A stretch of 64,000 nt of DNA from positions 47,076,854 through 47,140,853 of the forward strand of contig OX411551.1 in assembly GCA_948146395.1 (NCBI GenBank). The letters are read 5' to 3'. The first letter of the stretch is position 1, and every line of letters begins with the position of its first letter. The DNA is from Fragum whitleyi. Its lineage: Eukaryota; Mollusca; Bivalvia; Cardiida; Cardiidae. Below are positions 22,339-33,042 of this stretch, piece by piece. Under the pieces are notes generated by a model that saw only the letters and a list, made by a program, of their open reading frames with translations, was not told the DNA's origin and made no database searches. Both the position numbers and the translations under genes were made by a program.

Positions 22339-23032
22339 GCGATGGGTCCATGACATTTCGTCGAATTCAATTTTCGTCGACTATCATATTTTACGAATGT
22401 AACAATACATCGAATTGAAACTTTATCGAAATTGAAATTTCTTTGAATATCGTCGAATTTCGCCGGAAAACAAAAATAACAAATCTATAGTACAGTCTTC
22501 GATTATTTCTGCTGTATCGGCGTATCTTTGAGAGATTTAGGTATCTCTGGTATAAGTTAACGTCTCTGTCGTTGTTTGGTTCTTTTCACTGCCGACTCCT
22601 TCGGCAAATAAGCCCTGTATGTATCAGGATGGTGAATATCGAGTTGTTTATTTTATATTTTGGATAGTGCTTCTTGACTTGATGTAACTGCATCCCACAC
22701 TCGTGCCATTGATCTATGGACTGCAACTTGAGGCATGTCAGGTCTATGAAAATGATGTGAAGACTCTTGTATGATAAAATCATTTAATGTCACCATCCTG
22801 CCCCTGCATGCTCTATTTTGAAATGTCCAATAAGTCTTTTCCTCCAGAGTTGCCCACGGTCTTTACTCTTGATTATAGCTACATAGAGCTTTAAAAATTA
22901 TTCGACCAAGTGTCGTACATTGATTTTTTTTTCGAACTATTGTCGTATTATGCGAATTGTCCGTTCGACGTAATTTCATTCGACGAAATGTCGTATCGAC
23001 GAAATGACATTCGACGAAATGTTGTGCATCGC
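22339..23032. mobile_element. ~690-bp inverted-repeat element carrying a FLYWCH gene fragment (MULE-derived)
   Basis: The left end gcgatg...tgacatttcgtcgaattc, then aattttcgtcga (22351..22380), pairs with the right end tcgacgaaatgacattcgac, then gaaatgttgtgcatcgc (22996..23032); extra copies of cgacgaaatgtcg lie just inside. Arms are roughly 80 percent complementary. The interior encodes part of a FLYWCH-type transposase protein on the minus strand but no catalytic domain, so I read this as an internally deleted, non-autonomous derivative. I cannot see a clean 8-10 bp target duplication. Confidence 0.65.
22473..22862 (-). pseudogene. FLYWCH zinc-finger transposase fragment, disrupted
   Basis: From 22862 downward the minus strand reads RPWATLEEKTYWTFQNRACR, then GRMVTLNDFIIQESSHHFHR, PDMPQVAVHRSMARVWDAVT, SSQEALSKI, a TAA, then NKQLDIHHPDTYRAYLPKES and AVKRTKQRQRR. 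A +1/-1 shift near 22557 continues with LIPEIPKSLKD. The order YW-x-C-x-x-x-x-C-x-GR ... H-x-H-x-PD, then the R/K-rich RQRR and P-x-SL segments, is typical of FLYWCH fingers in MULE-type transposases. The first Cys of the finger is Phe here (YWTF), and there is at least one stop and one frameshift, so it is a pseudogene. The ORF at 22586..22783 is a shadow in another frame. Confidence 0.7.
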
Positions 23033-23879
23033 ACAGGGATGACCAGCATGGAAGGTGACGAGAGAACGTAAACGGGCTCTGTTCTTAAAGCCAGTTCTTA
23101 ATCCAACGGATTTCCCTTGTAATATACAGCCTTTCTTCTTTAGATTTGTTCTCATCTGTCTGTTTATATACTTTCATTTTTATCAAATCGACACTTTTTA
23201 TGATAATCACTGCAAAATGACACATTTACCCTCACAATGGTAGAAAAGAATCAATTGTCTAACACAGAATTTATTATAAAATAGTGATTGCCCGATGATC
23301 GATTATAATCGATAATCAGTTTATTTGGCCTTCTCATTATGATAATCAACTAAGAAATTTCATAATTTATTCATTGTTTTTAACATGTTTTTATCTGACT
23401 TTTTGTTCATAGATTAAACTTCTCCGGCATAATGTGTAATGTTTTAGAAGTGATTTCAGTTTCTGATATATGTGTCAAATCATTTTGAAAGATCAATGCA
23501 ACTATTTTGGCCTTGTTTACTTCTAGTTTTTAGCCATGTCTTGATAATGAATCAAGCCTCCATCAAAATACGAAATAGATATTTCAAAATCAAAGCTTAC
23601 GAGTGTAAAAATAAAGAATGTATCATTGCATAAAGTATAAAAAAAAAAACAGTGGCACTTGAGTGCCTGATTTGCTCTACCGGCCTGAATTTACTTATCA
23701 TTCCTGAAATTTCGTTGAAAACCATCCTGCAGTTTGAAAGAATAATATTTCATAAAACTTCAATTTTTTACCCTATACAGACAGAACTCCCAGCCCCACC
23801 CCAACCAATAAAAGCAAGAATTTTCTGAGTCTTATGTTATTAAAGAATCTGACATAGAGTCGACAAAGGATCACTTTGT
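23033..23879. other. No recognised gene
   Basis: Unique AT-rich sequence. A palindromic tgatcgattataatcgataatca lies at 23296..23318. No coding signal. Confidence 0.25.
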
Positions 23880-24391
23880 TAAATTTTGTTGAAAACTTCT
23901 AATAATTTATTATCTGAGAAGAAAGTAGGTTTTCACTGTTTACCATATATGTAAATTAGACCAACACATTTAAACAAATTGTTACAGCCAATCTATTCTT
24001 TTTTCAGAATTCACATAAGGGGTCACAAAATGAATATTCCAATGAAATTTTGTTGAAATTCTCCCAGCGGTTCCTGAGAAGAAGATTTTAAAGGTTTTAC
24101 CATATATGGAAATAAGATCCGCTCATAAAGCCATGTTCTCTATCCGATCAAATTCTTTGAAGAATTTGATGAAGGGTCATCAAAAGATTAATCCTATTAA
24201 ATTTTGATTGATTTCCATCAATTGATTTCGGAGAAGGATTTTAAGGTTTTCACCTTATATGGAATTTGCCCCCAATAAAAGCCACGTTGTTCATGCGATC
24301 GAAATTCTTCGCACGAGCTTGGTAAAGGGTCACTCAAGATGATTTCTATGAAATTTGTTTGAAATCTGCTGATTTCTTTCTGAGAAGATAT
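23880..24391 (-). repeat. Degenerate repeat units adjoining the 24392 element
   Basis: About three diverged units with tctgagaagaagattttaaa, catatatggaaataagatcc and gatcaaattctttgaagaat. They resemble, in opposite orientation, the interior of the 8430..9095 family. It adjoins the terminus at 24392, so two elements lie end to end or nested. Confidence 0.5.
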
Positions 24392-25501
24392 TTAGCTCCA
24401 CTGTCCGAAGGCCAGCGAGCTTTTGTCATGGCGGTGTGTCCAGCGTGCGTCCGTACATGCGTGCGTAAACCTTTCTTAAAACATCTTTTGTCCTAAACAG
24501 ATGGGTGGATTTGACGAGCTTTTTCACTATGGAATCTTTAAAAATTGTCTCCCCAAAGCCATTCGCCCGATTTCAATGAAATTTGGCAACAGTGATCCTT
24601 AGGTGACCCTCTTCTAAAATTGTTCAAGAAATCTAAATTGTCTCCTAAAAATGGGCGTAGTAGGGCAGAGTTTATTTTTACAATGAAATCTCTTAAATCT
24701 TCACCTCCCAAACAATTAACCATATTTCAATGAATCTTGGCAGGAACTAATCTTGGGTGACCCCTTTCTTTTTTAATGGTGTTTTACGGCCCTTCGACTG
24801 CTAAGGTCATTTTGGGCGCAAACACATGAAACAAAGGGATAAAGAAAAATACAACAAAATAGTTGGTAAAAATTATGTATATAGATTATCAAAGATTCAG
24901 ATAAAACCAATCTTCTAAATTTGTTCAAGACATTTTGGTTGACCCGCAAAATGGACTTGGCAGGGCGGGGCTTCCGCTCATGATATAAACATTAAAAATC
25001 TTCTCCTCCCAAAATATAGGCCCAATTTCAATGGAACCTGGCATGAATGATCCTTTGGTGTCCTTCTTCTAAAGTGGTCCAAGAAGCTTTGATTGACCCT
25101 AAATTATGGGCGTGGCAGGGCGGGGCTTATTTTCACTTGAAACACCATCTTCTCGCACATCCATTGGCTCATTTTCAATGAACATGGGAATGATACTTGG
25201 ATGACCCTTACTAAAGCTGTCCAAGAAATTTTGATTGACCTTTGCATGGATGTTCATCTTTTGTGTCTGTTACTTAAATTGTATAGGAAATTCTTATTGT
25301 CCTCCCCCACCCCCAAATATAAGTATGGCAGGGGGGGGGGCGTATTTCTCACTATAAAATCTTAAACAATCCTCTCCTCCCCACTCATTTTTGCCACTTT
25401 TAATGAAACCCGACATGAATATTAAAGAGGCACTCCTTCACATAAATAGGTCAGGACTTTTTGATGGGCCCATAAATAAGGGTGTGGCAGGGAGGGGCTT
25501 A
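24392..25501 (-). repeat. agctccactgtccgaaggcc-ended repeat element, interrupted
   Basis: Begins ttagctccactgtccgaagg-ccagcgagc, then catggcggtgtgtccagcgt, followed by units with caatgaaatttggcaacagt / caatggaacctggcatgaat and ggcgtggcagggcggggctt. It is interrupted at about 24770..24911 and cut off at 25502 by the start of a different element. G-run at 25332..25341. Confidence 0.7.
24770..24911. mobile_element. ~140-bp insertion inside a repeat element
   Basis: The host unit phrase ggtgaccc...cttctaaa-ttgttcaag is split. Between gggtgacccctttc and cttctaaatttgttcaag sits tttaatggtgttttacggcc, cttcgactgctaaggtcatt and an AT-rich stretch. The ggtgttttacggccc motif looks like the complement of a SINE-type 3' tail, so a different short interspersed element is likely. 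Confidence 0.5.
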
Positions 25502-26908
25502 TTAGCTCACCTGAGCACAAAGTGAGCTATTTTAATCACTCATCGACCGTTCATCTTCCGTCCGTCTTTCCGTCAACATTTTCTTAATTTTCTCCAAAAC
25601 CACTGGGTTAATCAAGTTTAAACTTGACAGGGATGTTCTATTGTTGAAGCTCTAGAAAAGTTGTTAAAGAATTTAATTTCACCAGAGTGTCCATGTTTAT
25701 GGAAAGGCTGAAAAATGACCGAAAATTGCCGAAAATCTTAGAAAAATTCTTCTCCTTCTTTACTACTTGGCCAATCAAGCGTAAACTTGCCTGGGGTGAT
25801 CCTTTAGGGCAGTTCTTCAAAAACTGTCAAAAGATCATTATCTTATCAAAAACTCTTGTTTCCATGGTATCGGAAAAAATGACCAACAATAGCTAAAGAT
25901 CTTAGATGAAATTCTTCACCTAAACTACTTGGTTAATCAAGCTGAAACTTTGCAGGGATAATCCCTTGGTGATGTTCTTCAAAATGTGCTAAAAGATTTT
26001 AATTTCATCTACAACTCTCGTTTCCATGGTAACAGTAAGTCTGAAAAATGGCAAAAATTATCGAAAATCTTAGAAAGTTTTTCTCCTCCTTAACCACTAG
26101 ACCGATCAAGCTGGAACTTGGTAGGTAAGTTCTTTGGTTGACTCTCTTCAAAAGTTGTAAAATTATATTCAATTTCATTAAATACTTTGGTTTCTATGGT
26201 AACGGAAAGGCTGAAAAAGCCAAAAATTGCTAAAAAATCTTCTCCTCCTAAACCACTTACCCAATCATGCTGAAACTTGGCAGGGATGATCCTTTGGTGA
26301 AGCTCTACCAAGATTGTTGAAAGAAATATAATTCATCAAAAATCATTTTTTCCCTTGAAACAGAAAGAATTAAATTTTATCAAAAGATATTTTTCCCTGG
26401 AAACAGAAAGATGGAAAATTGACGAAATTCTAGAAAAAATCTTTTTTTCTAAACTATTAGGCCAATCAAGCTGAAATTTTGCAGGGATGTTCCTGAGGTA
26501 AAAATCAACTTAAGTTATTAAAAGAATTTAATTTCATCAACAAAATTTCGTTTCCATGGTAATGTAAAGGCATAGAATTGCTGGAAATCTGAGAACCTAT
26601 TCATCTTCTTCTTAACCATGTGGGCCAATCAATTTTTAACTTGAAAGGGATGTTCTTAAGGTATGTCTACTTTAGTTTTTTAAATAATTCAATTCCATCA
26701 TAACTTTGGTTGCCATGGTAAGAGAATGGTTGAAAATTCACAAAAGTTAAAATAAATCGAATTGCATTAGGACGAAATTAGTTTGTTTCTTTCAAACCAC
26801 CCTAAATGTACATCAAACAATCACTTGTATTTAATATGGTTTACAAGTTATGAGTTGACTTACTCGGGTGAGCGATAAAGGCCCATCAAATTCCTTTTGT
26901 TTTACCTT
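25502..26908 (-). repeat. Hairpin-ended repeat element, minus orientation, ~160-bp units
   Basis: Starts tagctcacctgagcacaaag-tgagct (right end inverted) followed by gtccgtctttccgtcaac. It ends cgggtgagcgataaaggccc-atcaaattcctttt (left end inverted). Nine or so units carry tttccatggtaacggaaagg, ctgaaaaatggcaaaaattg and ccaatcaagctgaaacttgg at intervals of about 155-165 bases. It starts directly at the point where the preceding element breaks off, indicating insertion into it. Confidence 0.8.
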
Positions 26909-26984
26909 TTGAAATCTCAGAAAAGCGCCTCCTACAAATCAGCTGGACTCATTTTATTGAATCTTTGTATCAATGGCCCTGTAT

Positions 26985-28239
26985 TTAAGGTAACTGCGGA
27001 CAGATAACATGGTCGAATTTTCAACTTTTTTAAAATCTCATAATAATTGCGGAGGTTAATATTTGAAATGCGGGCATTAGCTTACACGCAATGAAAAGGG
27101 GCCGAAGCTCGTTCATTTGACGTCGTGACGTCATTAAGGGGCCAACCTCTTTTCGACCCGCCAAAATCAGTAACTGCAAATATTTTCTGAATTAATCATA
27201 CTATTTTTACGAAAAAAGTTTCATTTAGAAAGTCCAAGATCGCCCGAGCTAGTTGTCTAATTTCTGTGCACATTCAAAAAGTAAAACAGGCCGAAATGCT
27301 ATCTGCTTCGTGAATTTTAAGTTTTGGCGTTACTTTTTTCTTTTCATTTTTTGTAAATAAATAGAAATTTCTTAAAATTTTGCCCGGTGACCTATGCTGA
27401 TATTTTGTTATTTTGAAGCGAAACGATTATACTTTGCTTTATTAAATTCGATTTTGTGAAGTTGTTGTAACATTTTCCGTCGAATTCGACGTCGCACCAT
27501 GACCATCAGTACTGTGCTTTTTTGGAGCCAATCTTCGTGCAATAACGTATTCTAAAATGTTTGACATTAAGGTTTATTGTAAAATATAGGCTTCAGAAGT
27601 GTTTAATCTGATTGTGATTTTAAGAAATACAACAATTCACTTAATTTTTCATCCGTTTAAAAAGACAGCTTTTGTGAATATTTGACGCGACGTTGAAATA
27701 TCCTTTGATTTGCGATATCTTCGCGGAATCGAATTTTACAAAAAAAATCTAACCCGAAGACACATGATTTTAATTTCAAAAATCTTCAGCGGAATGGTTT
27801 AGCAGTAACATATCTAAATTTCAGCATAGGTCACCGGACAAATTTTCGAGTTAAAAGGCAATATTTTCAGTAACTGTACTCGAAAACAGCAACGCAGAAG
27901 GTATTATCAATTAAGACGTTACCCTAATTGTATTTCTTACACCTATATATCTTTATATCAATCAAAACATAACATCAGGCATCTTTAAACGAAGCAAATG
28001 GCGTTTTCGGGATAAAAATCAGTTCATTATTTCCGAAAAAATTAACAATTACTGAATTTGGTCCCTACAAAAGGTGTCGGCCCCTTGATGACGTCATTAC
28101 GTCAATTCTACGTCACGTAATGCCTTTTTATGACCGAAATATGAAAGCGGGTCTTCAAAGTTCAGTTGTATCGCATATGGCATGTTTTGCAGACAATTTG
28201 GGCCTAAAATGGCCCTCTATGTGTCCGCAGTTACCTTAA
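26985..28239. mobile_element. 1.25-kb foldback element flanked by TTAA
   Basis: TTAA (26985..26988) GGTAACTGCGGACA ... TGTCCGCAGTTACC TTAA (28236..28239): 14-bp perfect terminal inverted repeats at 26989..27002 and 28222..28235. Inverted similarity continues inward: gtgacgtcattaaggggcc near 27125 against ggccccttgatgacgtcatt near 28080, and aaattttgcccggtgaccta near 27377 against taggtcaccggacaaatttt near 27825, so most of the element is one long imperfect palindrome centred near 27.6 kb. TTAA duplication is the hallmark of piggyBac-type insertion; the terminal bases are not the classic CCC..GGG, so the superfamily is inferred. No ORF of note. Confidence 0.75.
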
Positions 28240-28469
28240 ACTGCTCATGAAAATATGTTAAGAATGGTCTACTTATTGCAATCACCGATATGTTAGTAAT
28301 GGGATTTGTAAAGCGTTTGCAAGTTAATGGTGATTGAGTACATGTATTTTGGTTCAATGAGGGCCATACCCGGTTAATCATTACAAGATAGTTTTTAAAA
28401 GACTTAAATGTGTTGTTTTCAGTCAAAGTAAGCTTTCTTTAATGACAGTCTTGAGATATTTAAGAGCCA

Positions 28470-28587
28470 GTGGAGCGTAAGGACTTCTTGGACATCTTGT
28501 TAAAGTGAAGGTTTACAGACGGACGCACGCATGACGGACACAGCGCCATGACAATAGCTCGCTGGCGTTCAGACAGTGGAGCTTAAA
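28470..28587 (+). repeat. Right-end fragment of the agctccactg repeat family
   Basis: Reads gagccagtggagcgtaag ... cagacggacgcacgcatgac, ggacacagcgccatgacaat, then agctcgctggcgttcagaca-gtggagctta. It matches the complement of the start of 24392. Only the terminus is present. Confidence 0.65.
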
Positions 28588-28943
28588 CATCAAATTAGCA
28601 AACAGTTGTGGCAATACTGTTGCATATATCACTGAATTGATTTTGAAGACACTGATTGTGTAAATGATCATAAGTTGATTTATTTTTCAGCGAAAAACTG
28701 TAACGTGATTTTCTTTTTTAACAACAACATTTTGAAAATGACTTTTTTTATATCATTTTTGGTTCACAATCGTTGCATCCATTGCTTTCAGCGCTTTGAT
28801 TGTACAGAAGTTTTGCCATTGCCAGCTTCCATGGTTGACTCCCCACATGAAGTACATGTGACAGCTGTGATTGTGTGATATAACACGATATGTTGCCCAC
28901 AAGCTAGACTTTCTTCTGTCCATTTCTCTCAAAAAAACAAGAT
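28588..28943. other. No recognised gene
   Basis: Unique sequence. The plus ORF 28675..28878 has no recognisable domain. It contains tgaagtacatgtgacagctg but nothing assignable. Confidence 0.25.
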
Positions 28944-29430
28944 GTATTTGTGAAACACAAATGCCCCCGAAACAGCATTTTTCTTCAGAGCCTTGACCAT
29001 GATAGATGACCTTTACGCATGAACTTGGTACCTAAAGATGTACATTATTGAGATCTAACATCATGCCAAAATATGAGGCTTGTACCTTGAAAAGGCTCGA
29101 AGATATTGGCAATGTTAAGTGTTTTAGAAGTCTGTTCTTGATAGATAATCTTGACCTTGTTATATGACATTCATCTTGCTGTCCTCAGAAGCATATCATG
29201 GAGATCTATCATCAGTCCAAACGTAAGTCTTGTAGCTTGAAAAAAGCTTGAAGATATTGGCAATGACAATTTCTGTTTGGCAACATTAAGTTCTTTGATT
29301 CAGTTTTTCACAAGTTGACTTTGATATCAACAGATGCGTATCATTGAAATCTATCATCATGCCAAATATGATCATTGTATCTTGAATAGCCTTTAGGTAA
29401 TTGGCTTAAGTTTTTTGGTTCAGCTTTGAA
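28944..29430 (+). repeat. Repeat beginning caagatgtatttgtgaaacac
   Basis: Begins aagatgtatttgtgaaacac-aaatgcccccg. It holds three diverged units containing atcattgaaatctatcatca, tgccaaatatgaggcttgta and ccttgaaaaggctcgaagat at about 29040, 29200 and 29335. I believe this to be a dispersed bivalve repeat; classification unknown. Confidence 0.6.
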
Positions 29431-29436
29431 GACAGG

Positions 29437-29520
29437 TTGGTTGATTGAATGGAGTTTTGCGCCGCTTTCAACATTTTTTAAGTTATATCAGGTTTCCTGG
29501 TATTTCTATGGTAAACAATA
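29437..29520 (-). repeat. SINE tail fragment, minus strand
   Basis: ggttgattgaatggagtttt-gcgccgctttcaac, tttaagttatatcagg and tttcctggtatttct match the complement of the SINE 3' half seen intact at 54865..55139, with an internal deletion of the gcaccta segment. Confidence 0.7.
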
Positions 29521-29864
29521 TGCCCCAATCTTATAGATGAACCGGTATGAAAAATAAAGTATAAACCTTTTTTGTGCTTAACTCATCTGAGCATGAAATT
29601 TATCTTAAATATCGTTGATTCTGGCTATTGTAATAGAAATCAAGACTGTTGTTGGCATCGATATGAATGTATGCGTCAGTTAACATATTTTTACGTGTTT
29701 GGTCATATCTGTAAGACATTGCATTATTGCCGAAGTAGAAGTGCTGTTATATAGATACCTGAGTAGTTTACATTGTCAAAATCTGATTGTTACTTTCAAC
29801 GTCCTCCAGTTAACCAAATTTATGCAAAAATAAGCACTACTCTCAAGAACAGTAAATAAATTAC
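29521..29864. other. Unassigned; Cys-rich 60-codon ORF on plus strand
   Basis: The plus-strand ORF 29572..29754 encodes GYCNRNQDCCWHRYECMRQ then LTYFYVFGHICKTLHYCRSR, six cysteines spaced C-x5-CC-x5-C-x13-C-x5-C. There is no signal peptide in frame and no good splice site, so I list it only as a curiosity. Confidence 0.15.
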
Positions 29865-30122
29865 CGTCACATTTTCTTTCTCAGTGGTACTGCTTTCAAT
29901 AGCTACAGCATGTTCAGCAGTATCTGTCTGTCTCTCAAATGCAGGACTGCATGGTTAATCATAGTTTGCTGAAATGCTCTGTGAAAGAATACTGCTCAAA
30001 GGATTCCGTATTGGAGAACTGGTAGATGTATTCCTTAGAGACGTTTTAGATGGGATACTGCCAGACTGTGGGCTACTGCCAAATTGTCCAAACAGTTGAT
30101 TACATAGCACACAGGATTGTTT
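29865..30122 (-). pseudogene. Exon-like block with in-frame stop, unidentified
   Basis: The minus-strand frame from 30140 or from an AG acceptor at 30123..30125 reads KQSCVLCNQLFGQFGSSPQS, GSIPSKTSLRNTSTSSPIRN and PLSSILSQSISANYD, then TAA (29955..29957). The same frame continues as PCSPAFERQTDTAEHAVAIE and SSTTEKEN up to a donor GACG|GTAATT (29863). Ser/Pro/Thr-rich, disordered-protein-like text on both sides of the stop suggests one exon broken by a nonsense change, or a true C-terminus followed by coding-like 3' sequence. No AATAAA follows closely, which favours the first. The start at ATG 30140 is an alternative. Family unknown. Confidence 0.4.
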
Positions 30123-30140
30123 CTGTGATATCAGTTTCAT

Positions 30141-30536
30141 GGCAAAAAATGTATGCTTGATTTTTGTACATTACCTGTTAACTTAACTTTATACTTCTAA
30201 GCGAATATTGAGCTGTTGGTTACATGTTTTAGGGAACTCCGTTTCTACAGCCAGTTGGAGAAGGTAGTTTTATTTCGTATTCATAGACACCTATCAGCTT
30301 GACAGTTTTATTTTTTCTTGATATTCATTCATGAACGAAAATGTTTTTGAACACTTTTTTTTTAAAAAAAGTAAATCATTTGACCCATATTTTGGCGAGT
30401 CTATCTAGGTTCTCGTTAGTAGGTGTAGGTAACAGAATCAGCCGAGATGTGACGAATGCCTTTGTAGGTCTCGCTTCGATAATGTTAACGACATTTTTGC
30501 ATGTCTAAGAAATTATTAGCTTATGTGACTTGTTTT
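30141..30536. other. No recognised feature
   Basis: AT-rich unique sequence, perhaps intronic to the exon-like block to its left. Confidence 0.25.
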
Positions 30537-30989
30537 TAGCTCACCTGAGCACGAACACTCTAGTGGCCACAAATATGGCCCTATCTTCATGAAACTTGGT
30601 CAGAATGTTTGGATGAACCCTATTGAAAAAGGGAAGGATCCGTGCCATATCACGGGAAAAGGGGCCTTAATGAAAATTTTCTTGAAAGAGCTCTGGACGC
30701 CACATATATGGTCAAATCTTCATGAAACTTTGTCAAAATATTTGCCTGGTCACAAGAATGAGCTCTGTTGAAAATGGAAAGGATTCATGCCATATCACAG
30801 GAAACGGAGTCTTAATGATTATTTACATGAAATAACTCTAATGGCCACAAATATTAGCCAAAACTTTGTGAAACTTCGTTTTATGTAGAAATTATCTTCT
30901 TAGTGGCATCTGCCTTTTTAATTGATGTGATGTCCCAGTGATCAAAGGGACTCAAGTGAGCGATCTAGGACCATCATGGTCCTCTTGTT
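30537..30989 (-). repeat. Short hairpin-ended repeat element (2-3 units), minus orientation
   Basis: Starts tagctcacctgagcacgaac; ends actcaagtgagcgatctagg-accatcatggtcctcttgtt. Units share ggccacaaatatggccctat..cttcatgaaactttgtca and gccatatcacgggaaaagg at about 30560, 30690 and 30840. It has the same termini, inverted, as 57343..58206. Confidence 0.8.
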
Positions 30990-31798
30990 TCTATTTCTAG
31001 TACTTAGTAATGTAAACTTTATTTTGAACACTTTTTCAATGTCCCTTTTCCCGTAAATACAGCAAAATTCGAGTGAAATAGTTCTTTGCTAAACTAGTAG
31101 CCCGGCCTATTAATAAAAATAGGGGAAGTAAACCAGTCAAAGTATTGGGTCGTATTTTAGAATATAAAGTAATGATTGCAATTGTAAAAGATAAAGAATT
31201 CTGATTGGTTTAAATCGCATCACGTGGGGAAATCCATTGCTTTTTATTTCTGTATAAAATGCAAAAGATCTTTCCAGAAACCCCCGACTTTCGTTCTGCA
31301 AGTCCAGTGTTGTAAGAACTCGATTTACCCTCGTTCCCGATCCAAATCGCTACATTGGCATTTGATCTATTAGAAATCAAGATATTTTCGAAAGAATTTA
31401 CGAAAACAAACATGCAGTTCTGATTATGAAACGACGTTTACAAACATCGAGTCGACGGAGACCATAAAGCAACCCTCTCAACTAAAACCGACCACGCTGT
31501 TTTTGTTTAAAATTACAGACTTACTTGGCAGAAATAAGTTTTTGGTCAAAAGTTCCTCTACGAATTTCAAAATTGTCGTTTATTTGTTTGTCATTTATTT
31601 AATTTGATCCCATTCAACTTCGAAAGCGAGATAAAGAACACACGTACTAAAATAGATTTAACAAGTTTCTGCGATCTAGAGGATTGCAATTATAAGGGCC
31701 GAGTGTCTTTTTCACTGCGTTCATTGGAGTATAAAGTGCAATTGCCTTATCACATGGCTTAAACATAACGCCCTACGTTATTTCACCCGCTATGAACA
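30990..31798. other. No recognised gene
   Basis: Unique AT-rich DNA. Minus ORF 31210..31413 has no domain. Confidence 0.25.
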
Positions 31799-31870
31799 GG
31801 ACCGGTGGTCAAGTGGTTAACAATGGTCGCCTCTCACGCTTGCGCTCCGGGTTCGATTCCCGAGTCAACC
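31799..31870 (+). pseudogene. tRNA-Glu(CTC)-like sequence, decayed, with Pol III-type terminator
   Basis: The 72-base sequence contains an A-box-like tggtcaagtgg and a perfect B box ggttcgattcc, with CTC in the anticodon position of ctctcac. A T9 tract begins at 31872. It aligns with tRNA-Glu over the D arm, anticodon loop and T arm, but the acceptor stem and half the anticodon stem do not pair. It is therefore a tRNA pseudogene or the head of a tRNA-derived SINE rather than a working tRNA. Confidence 0.5.
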
Positions 31871-33042
31871 TATTTTTTTTCTTGTTAGAACGTAAGGACT
31901 GTTTTTTTTCTTCATTTATTATAAATACTTAGTAAAGTAATTCAAACAAATATGTCTCATATTGCTCAGTTCGTACGGATATGCTATATAGGGGATTATC
32001 CGCGTGGATTGGTGCTATTTTTGGATTGTATGTCGTGAAGTCCCAAGTTGCATTGATACACAGGGGATCTGTTGGTATAATTGTAAGTTAAAGTATAATT
32101 AGATATAATAGGATCTTTAAAGAATAATTCGCATTCTGTTTCTGAATTAAAAAGCGTTACTTGTATTTGAATTTGACTGAAATTTTGTGAATTATTTTGT
32201 TTTGGCATATATCCCGACAAATGTCACATGTCCACCATAGCTCGTTGGGTGGTTAAAAAAACCCTTGGATGACACTCTTTCTTGATCCAATGAAAAAACA
32301 AGACTTTAATTGGCTTCGCTTATTTCTATGGGAACGATTTCTTATAATATTAATTCATCTAAATACGATTTTTTTTAATGCCGTTAACTCCTATATCCTT
32401 CATTCTTCATACTTAGCCAACGCCTATGTATAACATGTCATTGAAGGTCATTACATGTTATACTTTTTCTTGTTAGCTTTGTGATCACCCTGTGTCTGGT
32501 GCCCTTCCTGTATCATCTGTTTCATTTAAGCCTCGGATAATTTCAAAATTGGGTGAAAAGGGGTCAATTTTTTAGAAAAACCTTGTGTGCACTCTACAGG
32601 GCACATTTTAGCCTAATTGTCTCGAAACTTCCTTTAAATAGAAAATAATTTTGATGTAAATGAAAATTGCATCTTTACTAAAAAATCATCAGGTTGTAAG
32701 AACTGGTACACAGCGAGAATTGGTCTCCAACCAGTAAGATATAGGATTTTTCTCTAAAAAGATAATAACTTGACAAGAGACACTGGTTCTCACTTCTTGA
32801 AATGAACATCAGATGCTATTAAATTATTTAAGCATACTAGTACATGATTGCATAAGAAATTGTGTTAATAGACTCGAAATCAGACGAAACTTGCATGAAA
32901 TATCAGCATTGTCATATTGTATGCGCGACGATCGATGACTTGATTTCTCGGTCCGCCATTTTATTTTAGATTTTTTTTCTTTTCAGGAAGATTATAAATC
33001 TAAATTAACGGTAAAACAACAGTCACGTAAAAGATCTAATAA
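31871..33042. other. No recognised gene
   Basis: Unique AT-rich flank of the Tc1 element. Minus ORF 31996..32220 is Asn/Ser/Thr-rich with no recognisable domain and no clear splice sites. Confidence 0.25.
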
